From Syngnathus acus (taxonomy: Eukaryota > Chordata > Actinopteri > Syngnathiformes > Syngnathidae), in contig NC_051091.1 in NCBI RefSeq assembly GCF_901709675.1, forward strand, positions 6,296,967-6,360,966: DNA of 64,000 nt, read 5' to 3'. A program made the position numbers and the translations under genes. Shown piece by piece: positions 39,432-49,765 of this stretch. Positions within the stretch are counted from its first letter, which is position 1, and the number at the start of each line of letters is the position of its first letter. The notes below the pieces were generated by a model. That model was not told the origin of the DNA. It saw nothing but the letters and a program-made list of their open reading frames with translations, and searched no databases.

Positions 39432-42400
39432 ATGTCGTACGAACTGAGTGAGTATGCATGTTGAGTTGCCAGGGTAAAAAAGAAATCTAACTAAGGTCTT
39501 CATTTGTCTGGTTTCGCTCAAGTCAGTCATTCGGTTAGCACGAAGCTAACTAGCTAGCCTCACCCGCAGACGAATTGATGATTTTGACACATCCTCCCTC
39601 ATGATCCTGACACATGCAACACTCTTGTGGCCGTCTGTGTGTGTGATTATTATCATGATTAATTGATCCACTTAGAGTAGTTTGGCGTCTTCAAACTTCT
39701 GTCATTTAGCTCGCGTACTGGCACGGCATACTGTTATTGTGCTCACTCATTGTTATGACATGCCTGAACAGGCTTGAACACAATCCCTCCTCCGGGGAAA
39801 CCTTATCTATGGGGTGGTTAACTATTTAAAAAAATAATAACAAAAATAAACTAAAAAGAAACGACAACCTCTAAACAAAATACAGTTGCGGAAGCTGTCG
39901 TGCAGATTAAATGCATTGCCTCTGGTTTCTTAAGCTGGTGAAAACGAACACATCTACATGACTGCAATATTTGGCATGCCGAAACCAACTCGTGCCGGGT
40001 TTTTTTTCCCCTCCAAACATGCTTGAACACTGTTCAAGATCAGTTTCATCAGAGGCACCCATTTTCATTCAAAAAAGTCGCACCAATAATCAAAAGTAAC
40101 AGTAAGAATGAACTTTTCTCACACAAACAATGATGATAATGACACAACTACTACTATTATTATTGCTGTTAATATTATCATTATTATTATTAAGTAAGTC
40201 TCCCTGTCATGTCTACTTTCAGGAAAGGTTTTTGCCAGTCTGCCGCAGATGGAAAGGGGAGTTGCCAAAGTGATTAGTGGTGATCCCAAAGGCAACAATT
40301 TCCTCTATACCAACGGGAAGTGTGTCATCATCCGGAACATTCATGTAAGTATTTAAAATTACACATTTGTTTTGATAAATGTTGTTCGTGATGTATACCA
40401 TGCATGTGTAACCTGCTTGTCATGTCAGGAAATCTAGAATTTCAGTATGTATTAATCCACTCTCTGACCTTTTAAGCAAATCATCATAAAAAGTCTCCTA
40501 TCATTTGACCTTACATCTAAAATGGGCATTACATTAGATGCCATTGCAATGCAAGGAAAACAAACAAACAAACAATCAACAGGTAGCTACCAAGTAACCG
40601 ATATCTTGTTTTGTTTTTCTTTTGAAGAACCCAGCCATAGCAGACATTTACACAGAACACGCCCATTCCGTTTCTGTTGCTAAGTACGCCCCCAGTGGAT
40701 TCTACATCGCATCTGGAGGTAACAAGTCTGTTTGAAAGACTGCAGTCAGTGACCATTTTAATGCATGACCACAATAAACTCACTATAAATTATAATATTT
40801 GTGTTAGATGTATCAGGAAAGATCCGTATCTGGGACACCACGCAGAAGGAGCACCTTCTCAAGTACGAATACACCCCATTATCGGGCAAGGTCAAGGACA
40901 TCGCATGGACAGAGGACAGCAAGAGGCTTGCTGTTGTTGGGGACGGACGAGAGAAGTGAGCATCTGTCCTTCCTTTTTAGATGAACTGGTGAAGTGTATC
41001 TTTAACCACCATCTCGTGCAGGCTGTTATTTTTCTTGCTTTACACTTTGTATTTCAGGCAGTTGGTCTTGGCACCACAATTTCGAAATAACTGATTTACA
41101 CAAACCAAACCTGTGTTTGCATTCTTTCTAAAGGTTCGGGTCTGTGTTTCTGTGGGACACTGGTTCTTCAGTAGGAAGTGTTTCTGGCCACTCCAAATTA
41201 ATCAACAGCGTAGACATTCGTCAGAAACGTCCCTATCGAATGATCACTGGCAGCGATGATACCTCGGCTTCTTTTTCCGAGGGGCCTCCCTTCAAGTTCA
41301 AGTTCGCAATACGTGTGAGTAAAGATCTTTTTGTTTCTCTTAAGGTATTTGTATTGATTTCACATTTCCTAGTAAGTTAGTCAATGACTGCTAAGTCTTT
41401 TTTGAATTCTCAACAAAAATTCTATGGTTATTTGTATTCTAACCTGAAGTTAATTGTGGCATTGACCCCCGCTACTAAATCATACCTAGAATTGTTTCTC
41501 ATAATTCATCTTTTTCATCTTGTCAATTATGAAAACTGAAATATATCTGGAAAATGCAACGTCAATACATGACAAGAAATGTTTTGCTTGACATGTGTCC
41601 CGCTGATAGGACCACACCCAGTTTGTCAACTGTGTTCGTTTCGCTCCCGATGGAAGTCACTTTGCCACAGCGAGTGCCGACGGCCAGGTAGGCAATAAGG
41701 CGATGAGATATTCTCAAAACCTGAAGAAAAGTGTCATGTATTATTCAAATACAAGATTTAGCTCAAAGTAACAAATAGCATTTATTTCATTCCAATCAAT
41801 TTCTTTTCCTCAGATCTTACTCTTTGATGGAGCTACTGGTGAGCATGTCAGTGGCCTGGGAGGAGAAAGGGCTCATAAAGGAGGAATATATGCTGTAAGT
41901 TCGACGCCTTTTCACTTTTACGACGCCCGTTTTATTTTCACTTTTGATTACTGTATTCGTTAGTTATGTATGCTAGGTATGTTTGATGAGCTACCGCATG
42001 AGTATGTTGAAAAAGACCCCCCCCCCCCCCTGTCCCCTTTTGTGTCTTAGATAAGTTGGAGCCCAGACAGCTCCCAGCTGATTTCTGCCTCGGGGGACAA
42101 GACTGTCAAGCTCTGGGATGTCGGCGCCGGTACGGCGGTCACCACCTTCACCATGGGCTCTGAGGTAGCGGATCAGCAGCTGGGCTGTCTGTGGCAGAAC
42201 GAGCATCTCCTCAGCATCTCCCTGTCAGGCTACATTAACTACTTGGACAAGAACAATCCTGACCGACCTATACGTACCATCAAGGTCAGCCCAATAGAAT
42301 TTGAACTTTTTGCGATTCACCTTCTGTTTCACTATGGAGACTTTTCTAATACATTGGTGTCTTGACATATGAGCGACCTAATTTATGATTTTATTTATTT

Positions 42401-44372
42401 TTCGAGACACGAGCCGCCATCTGGCCAGTTTATTGTTTTGCTCTTGTGAGCTCAAACTATTACGGAGTGCTATTTCTCCATATGGCTGATCCACGTGTTC
42501 TTCCTACAGGGCCACACTAAGTCCATCCAGTGTGTGACGATTCACAGAAGTGATGGACGACCATACATCTACACAGGAAGTCATGATGGGCACATCAATA
42601 TCCTTCTCAACTAAATGCACATTTCAACAGCTTAGATGCATTCACTTTTGGGGAAAATTTAAAATGTCATGGCACTAAATTTGAATAAAAAGTGGAAAAA
42701 TAGATGTCACAATACACATGATGCATGTCATTTTAAATTAAATTTTGGCATTAGTGCCACAAAACACAACAAACAAACTGTTTTTTTCCTCCCAGTAACA
42801 TTTCTGCTATCATTTTCACTTAACTTCGTCTCACATTACTGGGATGCAGAAACTGGGGAGAATGATTGTTTCTCAGGAAAGGGCCACAGCAACCAGGTGA
42901 GCAAAATGGTTGTCAATGTTGCTGATGAAGTGGTGACGTGCAGCATGGATGACACGGCGCGCTACACCAGCATCAACAAGAAAGATTACAGGTAGACACA
43001 TTTATCAAATAAGCATTAATTGCTTGTGCATCTGTAAGCAATTTTACATTGTTAGCAGATGCAGTCACTATGTTTTTTATTCTTTCACTAGGTTTATTGC
43101 ATTGGACACATTTCACGACTGCTAGACTGGGGTGTTAAAAGTAGTTTAGAGGAGTCTATAATGATTGTAAATTGTTTGTTTGAATAATATAAATAAGCAG
43201 CGGCATGTATTTTCAGTGCATCTGATGTGGTGAAAATGGATTCCCAGCCAAAAAGCATCTCAGCAGCTGCCGGGGGCCTAACACTGGTTGTGTGCATCGG
43301 CCAGGTAATCTCTCTGCTTGAGCTAAATTACGGATTCTAAATACACAATTTTAATCCAAGTCTGTACATTCGAATTTAATGTTAGACTCGAAATGAACAA
43401 ATCCATTCAACTTTGTTGCTTTTTCCAGGTAGTCTTACAGAAGGACAAGCGAAATGTCTTCACACTGGAAAACCTAGACTACGAACCCGAAGTTGGAGTT
43501 CTCAATCCAGCAGGGAACACTGCCGCTGTAGGGGGGGCAGTAAGTGAACATCTAAGAATTGTCAGTCACAAATAGCAGACTCGCCAGAGCGGTTCATTTA
43601 TCCAGCCTGAAGTGACGAAACAAGACAGCTGGTGGTTTAGCTAATGGCTGTTCTGAGCTGCTTGGTTGCACAAATGGGCTTTGGTGCATGTGTCCAGGAA
43701 GCAAAAGCACTGCATGTGAACAGCTTCCTGTCACGTCTTAATTGCTCCTGGTAAAGGAGGACTCGCCTTTACTCTCCCTCTTCTTTTCCGCAGGATGGTA
43801 CAATTCGTCTGTACTCGGTGCAAGGCAATACTGTCAAGGATGAGGGAAAAACCATCCAGGTTAAAGGCGCCATTACAGATATGGGTTACTCTGATAATGG
43901 AGCCTATTTGGCAGTCATAGATGACAAGAGGGTGGCCACAGCCTTCAGTGTGGCAGATGGCTACTCGGTAATTATTTTTTATTAAATCAATTATCATCCA
44001 CAGGTTTCAAAGCTAACCCCAGCCCTCTCCCTGCTATTTTGTTCAAGGTCAAAAATGAGTTTTATGGACACCATGCAAAACCAGTTAGCTTAGCCTGGGC
44101 ACCTGATAATGAGCACTTTGCCACTGGTGGGATGGACATGATGGTTTATATCTGGACAATTGGTGATGAAGACAAGCGGGTCAAGCTGCCAGGTAGGTCA
44201 TCCTGTTTGTAAACAAAAAAAAAAGAGGAAAATAGCATTAATATATATTTTTTGTATGTCTGTAGATTGTCACAAGTTGCACCATGTCAGCGGCCTGTCT
44301 TGGATCGACGCGAATACTCTGGTCACCACTTCTCACGATGCCAGCGTCAAGCAGTGGACTATTAAATACTGA
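39432..44372 (+). CDS. wdr1: WD repeat-containing protein 1 (actin-interacting protein 1)
   Basis: WDR1/AIP1 works with cofilin to take apart actin filaments in the cytoplasm. Exons: 39432-39447 (ATG), 40223-40344, 40628-40718, 40808-40955, 41134-41314, 41610-41687, 41814-41894, 42051-42284, 42510-42597, 42835-42991, 43217-43304, 43429-43539, 43794-43967, 44048-44192, 44266-44372 (TGA). They sum to 1821 nt, 606 aa, the same length as human WDR1. The protein starts MSYELRKVFASLP and runs through WD-type repeats that in this family form two seven-bladed propellers; examples are [30 protein letters not shown] and VKQWTIKY. The ninth intron is AT-AC (U12 type); all others are GT-AG. The next gene downstream is slc2a9, as in mammals. 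Identification is secure. Confidence 0.98.
42598..42834 (+). other. wdr1: U12-type AT-AC intron in wdr1
   Basis: The exon 9/10 join needed for HDGHINYWDAETG has no GT-AG option. The intron starts ATATCCTTC at 42598, an exact match to the minor-spliceosome 5' site ATATCCTT. It ends CTCAC at 42834. TTCACTTAAC at 42815-42824, about 10 bases from the end, fits the U12 branch site TTCCTTAAC with one change in the core. Read-through would give a stop after INILLN. Length 237 bp. Confidence 0.88.
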
Positions 44373-45000
44373 GACGGATGCTGACCAACATCCACATCCC
44401 CAGGAACAAGGACTACTGTCGAGTTCAATCACCTCCCCCCAATCTAAATGGTGTCTTTTGCTGTCTGTAAACATCAGAATTGAAAATGGTTATGGTGTAA
44501 ACAAAAAAATAAATAAATTAGGCAAAATATTTTTTTCTTTTTGCCAATAAGTGCAACATCCAGAGAGTCTTTTAGGCATCTCATTAATAATTGTGTGCAC
44601 ACTGCTCAACATTCCATAAATAATGTCAGTCGTTGGGCTCAATGCATCCTCAATTAATGGATGAACCGAAAGTGTTGTTTTAACACTAATAGTGTGTTTA
44701 AAAGACATTTGAATCTTTTGGTTGCTTTCCTGAAATGAGAAGCCCTCATGTCACATTTTCTTTAAAAGGGGATGGAGCAGTGAGTGGGTGCAGCTTTTTG
44801 CTTTCTTGGCTAAAACTTTGCTTTTCATAGATCTACTTGGATGAGGGAGCAATTATAGCAACTGAGAACAATCATTAAATCCATTCATTCAAAGATCTTT
44901 TGTTATATCTTTTGAGTTCCACTTGTCTCACTATTTTCATGTTTTGTCTATGCATTTGTTAATAATATTGCTGGAAATAAAACAATTTTGCATTTTCTCT
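44373..45000 (+). other. wdr1: wdr1 3' UTR
   Basis: Non-coding sequence after the wdr1 stop. AATAAA at 44976-44981 is a good end signal, and an AATAAATAAA cluster near 44507-44516 is an earlier candidate. Confidence 0.6.
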
Positions 45001-45139
45001 CTGATTCATTGTATTGTGCAACACTGTCTCTGATTTAAATTAAATTGACATCCTAAATTATTTCACATGATTTTAGAGGTTAAAACTGATTGAAGGACAA
45101 GGTTCCCTCAAATGTACAGTAACATGGTATCATTGTCAA

Positions 45140-45638
45140 ATCGATTGCACTGACCAAGAGTGGAAGGGGGTTTGGAGGAGACGTAGAGCTGGGTGTCGTC
45201 CGCGTAGCAGTGAAAGTTGATGTGTTTTCGGAAAATCAAACCAAGTGGGAGGAGGTAAATGATAAATAAGATTGGACCAAGGACAGAGCCCTGGGGAACA
45301 TCAGAGGACAGCGGGGAGGGATGAGATGATTTGAACTGGATAAATTGAGAGCGGCCGGAAAGATATGAGTGGAACCGGTGCAGGGGTGTGTCTGACAGTC
45401 CAATAGAGGCTAGTCGGTCAAGAAGAATGGAGTGCAAAATGGTGTCAAAAGCTGCGCTTAAATCAAGGAGAAGGAGAACAATGCAATAAGGAGATCATTT
45501 GTGAATTTTAATGAGGGCTGTTTCTGTACTGTGATGGGGGCGGAAACCGGATTGGAACTGTTCATATAAATTATTACTAGAGAGGTGAGTGTGGATCTGT
45601 GATGCAACAACGAGAATTTTGGAGAGAAATGGCAGGTT
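45140..45638 (-). mobile_element. LINE (L2-like) reverse transcriptase fragment, downstream part
   Basis: Minus-strand frames encode reverse transcriptase motifs: [35 protein letters not shown] and the catalytic YADDTQLY. This is the non-LTR retrotransposon pattern of the L2/Maui type common in fish. One in-frame stop in the HSTETAL-to-LDLS stretch shows decay. The upstream part of the same domain lies at 46436-46660, separated by inserted elements. Confidence 0.8.
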
Positions 45639-46435
45639 CAATATTCAAGAGTTTTTTATTCGCCATGTTGCAGCGTGCCAAACAAGGAATTTGACTTCGG
45701 TAAATCACAGCCACTGTTCAATATTTAGGTGACTAACAACACTCAGGACATGTGAAAAATGGCAAATATTCTCAAACATCCCCTGATCTTAAACTCCCAA
45801 GAGGGCAAGGAAGAACTCAAAACTCCAGCTAGGGGAAATTAGAAACTTTGAGACCACAGATGGGAGGGTCCCTCTTCCAGAATGACCAGGCTGCAATGGA
45901 TGCAGAGGACACATAGTACAAACAGTGTAGAGTCTACACCAGGGAGGTGTCAAACTCAAGGCCCGGGGGCCAGATACGGCCCGCCACATCATTTTATGTG
46001 GCCCGCGAAGACAAATTGTGTATCAAATTCGTGTCATTACTAGAATTGCAAATTGTCTTCACTCTTTTTTTTTTTTATATATATTTGACCAGTTTTTACT
46101 AGTCTGGTTTGAAAACGAGTTATTTGTCAGTTTGTTTTGTAGCTTATACTGTATATAATATGAGGTGCTCATACATTTATTTAGGTTGACAGTCATAATG
46201 GCCCTCCGAAAGAAACTATGACTACAATGCGGCCCGCGAAAAAAATGAGTTTGACACCCCTGGAAGGTGTCGAGAGCAGGATGTTATTGCACAGTAATGA
46301 CTCTGAGACTCTAAGAGTGGTGTGAGTTCATCAGAGCAACAGCCTGGGGGAAGAAGCTGTCTCTGTGTCTGCTGGTTTTGGCGTACAGAGCTCTATAACG
46401 CCAACCTGGGTGAGAAGGGTCTGTAGAGATGTTCG
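45639..46435 (-). mobile_element. LINE 3' end inserted into the L2-like LINE
   Basis: This block splits the L2-like coding frame, which resumes exactly on the other side (ISN before, LPFLSKIL after). GGTT is present at both borders (45635-45638 and 46436-46439), a possible short target duplication. On the minus strand the start encodes YAKTSRHRDSFFPQAVALMN, which looks like the C-terminus of a Rex-type LINE ORF2. The rest would be 3' UTR, with CAAACAAGGAATTTGACTTC in plus orientation near 45680. It is itself interrupted by a hAT element. Confidence 0.55.
45940..46262. mobile_element. Non-autonomous hAT DNA transposon (MITE)
   Basis: The ends are inverted copies: CAGGGAGGTGTCAAACTCA at the left (with a two-base insertion) and TGAGTTTGACACCCCTG at the right. 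Subterminal GGCCCGC motifs occur at both sides. CAGGGGTGTCAAACTC is a well-known hAT (Charlie-type) terminus in vertebrates. 323 bp, with no transposase. Eight-base target duplications are not clean: GTGTAGAG and GTGTCGAG occur near the ends but not exactly at them. Confidence 0.75.
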
Positions 46436-46660
46436 GGTTGGAGATGGGGCAAAAGTTACTGAGGATGTTGGGGTCTGAGCTGGGTTTCTTAAGAGTTGGT
46501 GTAACAGCAGCAGATTTGAAAGATAAAGGGACAGAGCCAGAGGTGAGGGAAGAATGGATGATGGCAGTAATCAGGGGCAGCAGAGAGGGGAGAGAAGCCA
46601 TGACCAAGGAAGAAGGGGTCAAGTATATTATTAGAGAATGTTCTGGACAGAGGGAAATGT
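46436..46660 (-). mobile_element. LINE (L2-like) reverse transcriptase fragment, upstream part
   Basis: A minus-strand frame encodes LLPLITAIIHSSLTSGSVPL, then KSAAVTPTLKKPSSDPN and NFCPISN, typical of the start of the L2-type reverse transcriptase domain. It continues across the inserted block into 45140-45638. Confidence 0.7.
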
Positions 46661-49600
46661 TTTGCCTAACAAAGAAAAGATACGGTTGGAAGCATGATTA
46701 ACTGAGAATGAGACGAAAGTAAGCAACTGCATGGAATATGAAAAGAATAAACAAAAGCGTGGTATGCGGTGAGTAAAACCTTGGCACGGAAAATAGACAA
46801 AAATTGTCAGGAAACATTGAACAAAATGTGTATTAATGAAATTGCTAAATGTAGCTTGATCACAAGTCGGAACTGTGATTGAACTCAACCAACCCGTGTA
46901 AATCTAATTTTTGTTACGGTGTCTTATTTTTGTCCTAAAAACCAAAGGAATAAAACGAGCACGCAGTGAGTTGGATAATTGTGGACCAAATCCAACAGTA
47001 CATATAGGATTATTTCAATTATACATATTTATTTTTAGCTCACATGATCTATTCCACTCATCAATCTGAAATTGTCGATTGGCAGACGGCAAAAAGTAAA
47101 CAAAAACGGTAACAGAAAACAATACTGCCGATAACATCGCATGCGACTAAGTCACGTTTTAGCCAAAAACTTGATACTCATCGAGCCATCTGTCCAGGGA
47201 GGATAGCAATTCCGTGTCTTCCTTCTCTATTTTGCAGCCTAATTGAATCAGCCTACTGATTCTCATGTGATTATTCTTTCCCTAGTAGCTTAGCTGCAGT
47301 TTCTCTGGCGGAGGAATCTTCAAGCTCAAGATTCTGGTGAGTGTTAATTAACTTGATAAAGTGTGATAAAGATAGCAAATTTATTATGCTTGTCTAAAAT
47401 GTGGGTCAGGGTTATCACAAAGCCCTGACCATGACAGAAAGGTGTTTTTACACCTCATGTGATGACATAATATCAAGGACTATATTTCTTTAACCCAACA
47501 GTTTGATTGGATGAACCTTTGCCTCGATAATGTTATCAAAGGATAGATAGGCAATGGGCAGAAACACCTCCTGTTTCAGGGCAAGGCCTCGTATTTTGTA
47601 AGAAAAATAAAACAAGTGTAACCTACAGACGACACGATTGCCTAAAGACAGCAAACATTGTTTAGATGTTTTCTTTAGCACCCTGTGGTGGAGTCCAACT
47701 GTTTTCCCACTGCTTTTACGCACAAGGGGATATCTAATACACGTGTTACCTAGGCTCCGAGCTTGAGAAAGGATGACTCTCAGGGGCGACGACCCGAAAA
47801 GTCCGAGTTCCATTACTTCTTCATAGTGAGTATCTGCTCACAGAGCAGCTCGTTTATTTTTGTTGAGATTTGCAGCCACGTGCGGTGTACTACTTTTTAT
47901 GACATGTCATATTTGCCACATCTTTATGGTTGCCTTCCATGCGTTTTAAACGTTGCTCCTAGATTTGTTCCATACTGTAGGCACGGTAAAATACCACGTG
48001 AGGTTAAAGCAGTCGTTGACGGGAGAAAAGCGCCCTAGGGGAGAACTTTTTTGGTCATGAAAACCGCTACTGTGTGTCCTTGAAAGCTGCACCCTCTGTC
48101 GAGCAGGAATTTCTTTTACACTGGACCGGAGAGAAGTTGCCATTTTGTTCCGTGAATACTCAGCTCTGCTCTTTTAAGATCGACTCGTCAACTCACGTGG
48201 GTATCGGCTCATCAGTGTTTTTGCCGCCAAAAGCACAAAGGTTCTGTTTATGCTTTTGGAGACAACAACACGATGTCATCATTTAAAAATAACTGGCAGT
48301 GTTTGGGGAGACACAACAGAGGGGGAAAAAAAAACCCATTTTACCCTCTTAAAGTTTTTCCCCACATCTGCTTCCCAGATGGACAGCGTTTACTGCTATA
48401 TCTCGGAACAGCTCCGTTTCGTCACGTGCTGTAAACAGGATATGATAACTTATCTCTCTATAAGCCCATAAAGTTATGTCTTTAATCTTGGCAATAAATA
48501 CTGTACATTTGGACTCCATTTTATATCAATATCTAATAGTGTTTGTAGATCATAATCAATATAATTCCATCTTTATATGAGTGGACAAAAGCTGTTGTTA
48601 TAGATACAATCGAGCCATTGGATGTTTCCTGGGTAACATGAGATACCGAGACATACCCCCAGAAAGACCCGTGCAAGTTAATAATTGGTGAGCTTTTGGT
48701 GCAGTTCTCATTACACACAGTGAGCAAGTCAGTGGACCTTCCGCACGCATTGGAAATACACGTGGGTGAGTATTCCCACAGCGAAGAATGAAATAGAAAA
48801 AAATATACAATCCAGGTAGGCCAGCGCTCGTTTTGTTGCTTGTCATAATTGTCACAGTAAAGCAGTAATCTACTTAAAAACAAGTGGAACGTAATATAAT
48901 TGTAACTACAACAATACTTGTTTGCTTTGGTGATCTTAAACCATAAGCAAGAAAAGTGTATGAGTGTGTGTGTGCGTTTCCCATGCTTTGATTTGTGAAA
49001 CAAAATAGCTTAAAACATAAAATTTCTTACAGTTTTAAATACCCCTAAAAAATTCAATCATTTATTGGCCTGACTTGCTATTTGATGAATAATCACCTAC
49101 ATTGTTTTCACTCTGCTTATCTACTCAAACTAATTTACTTTCTGGAAGCTTAGTGCTCAAGGAAATAACAGGAAACAGTTTAATTGGATACTGGCCTCCA
49201 CCGTTTACTATACATACAAGAGCATAATTGTTCCAAAGTCCTCAGGGGAAAAGAAAAAAAAAAAAACCTATCATGAAATAGCGAGTCATTCTCAAAGCTC
49301 TAAGGAATTACCTATGCCTAAATTGCCATTCAAAATGTTGCATTCCATTTTTATGACCACTTGGTGGCAGAATCAGTCTTTTACGTCATATTGGTGATCA
49401 TTGCAAAATATGCAAAAGAAAAAAAAAAGAATAATTATTGCACTGAAGCTTGAGACGTGCTGGCTCAGCCCTTCCCGAGTGGAGTTTAATGTTCTCTCCG
49501 TAGTTGTGTTGATTTATGTATTTATGTGGCATTTATCCTGACATCCTCCAAATTGTTGGTTGTATCGATCATTTGTCATAATTTCCTCTGTAAGAATAAA

Positions 49601-49723
49601 TCCCAAACATGTGACTGCATACATGGTGCTGTAATATAGCAAAGTCATATGCAGGATCCAGATCTATCTTTTTTAGATTTTCCCACTTCCTCATCTTTAT
49701 TGTGAAATGGGCCTTCTCTGCAT
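46661..49723. other. Gap between the transposon cluster and slc2a9
   Basis: About 3 kb without a recognised gene. Short open frames are present on both strands, but none resembles a known protein. It holds A-runs at about 49249-49265 and a CTCF-like match at 49357-49370. The slc2a9 promoter and any non-coding first exon should be at the right side. Confidence 0.4.
49357..49370 (+). promoter_or_regulatory. CTCF-like motif
   Basis: CCACTTGGTGGCAG has one mismatch to the CTCF core. It lies about 400 bp upstream of the slc2a9 start codon. Confidence 0.35.
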
Positions 49724-49756
49724 ATGAGTGTCCTGTATCAGCAGAAGATTCACTGA
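49724..49756 (+). other. Possible upstream ORF in the slc2a9 leader
   Basis: ATG at 49724 opens a ten-codon frame (MSVLYQQKIH) that stops at 49756, nine bases before the slc2a9 start codon at 49766. If the leader includes it, it could lower translation of the main frame. The transcript start is unknown. Confidence 0.3.
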
Positions 49757-49765
49757 ACCGCTAAA

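Noticed and set aside
42598-42618. Stop codon after INILLN as a true end of wdr1
   Set aside because: The frame resumes at 42835 with YWDAETG and the rest of a full-length WDR1; the AT-AC intron explains the gap.
45108-45437. Minus-strand frame as a host gene
   Set aside because: It carries YADDTQLY and other reverse transcriptase motifs and is a decayed LINE.
47490-48290. Cluster of open frames between wdr1 and slc2a9
   Set aside because: No known domain, no clear splice structure; such frames are expected by chance at this length.
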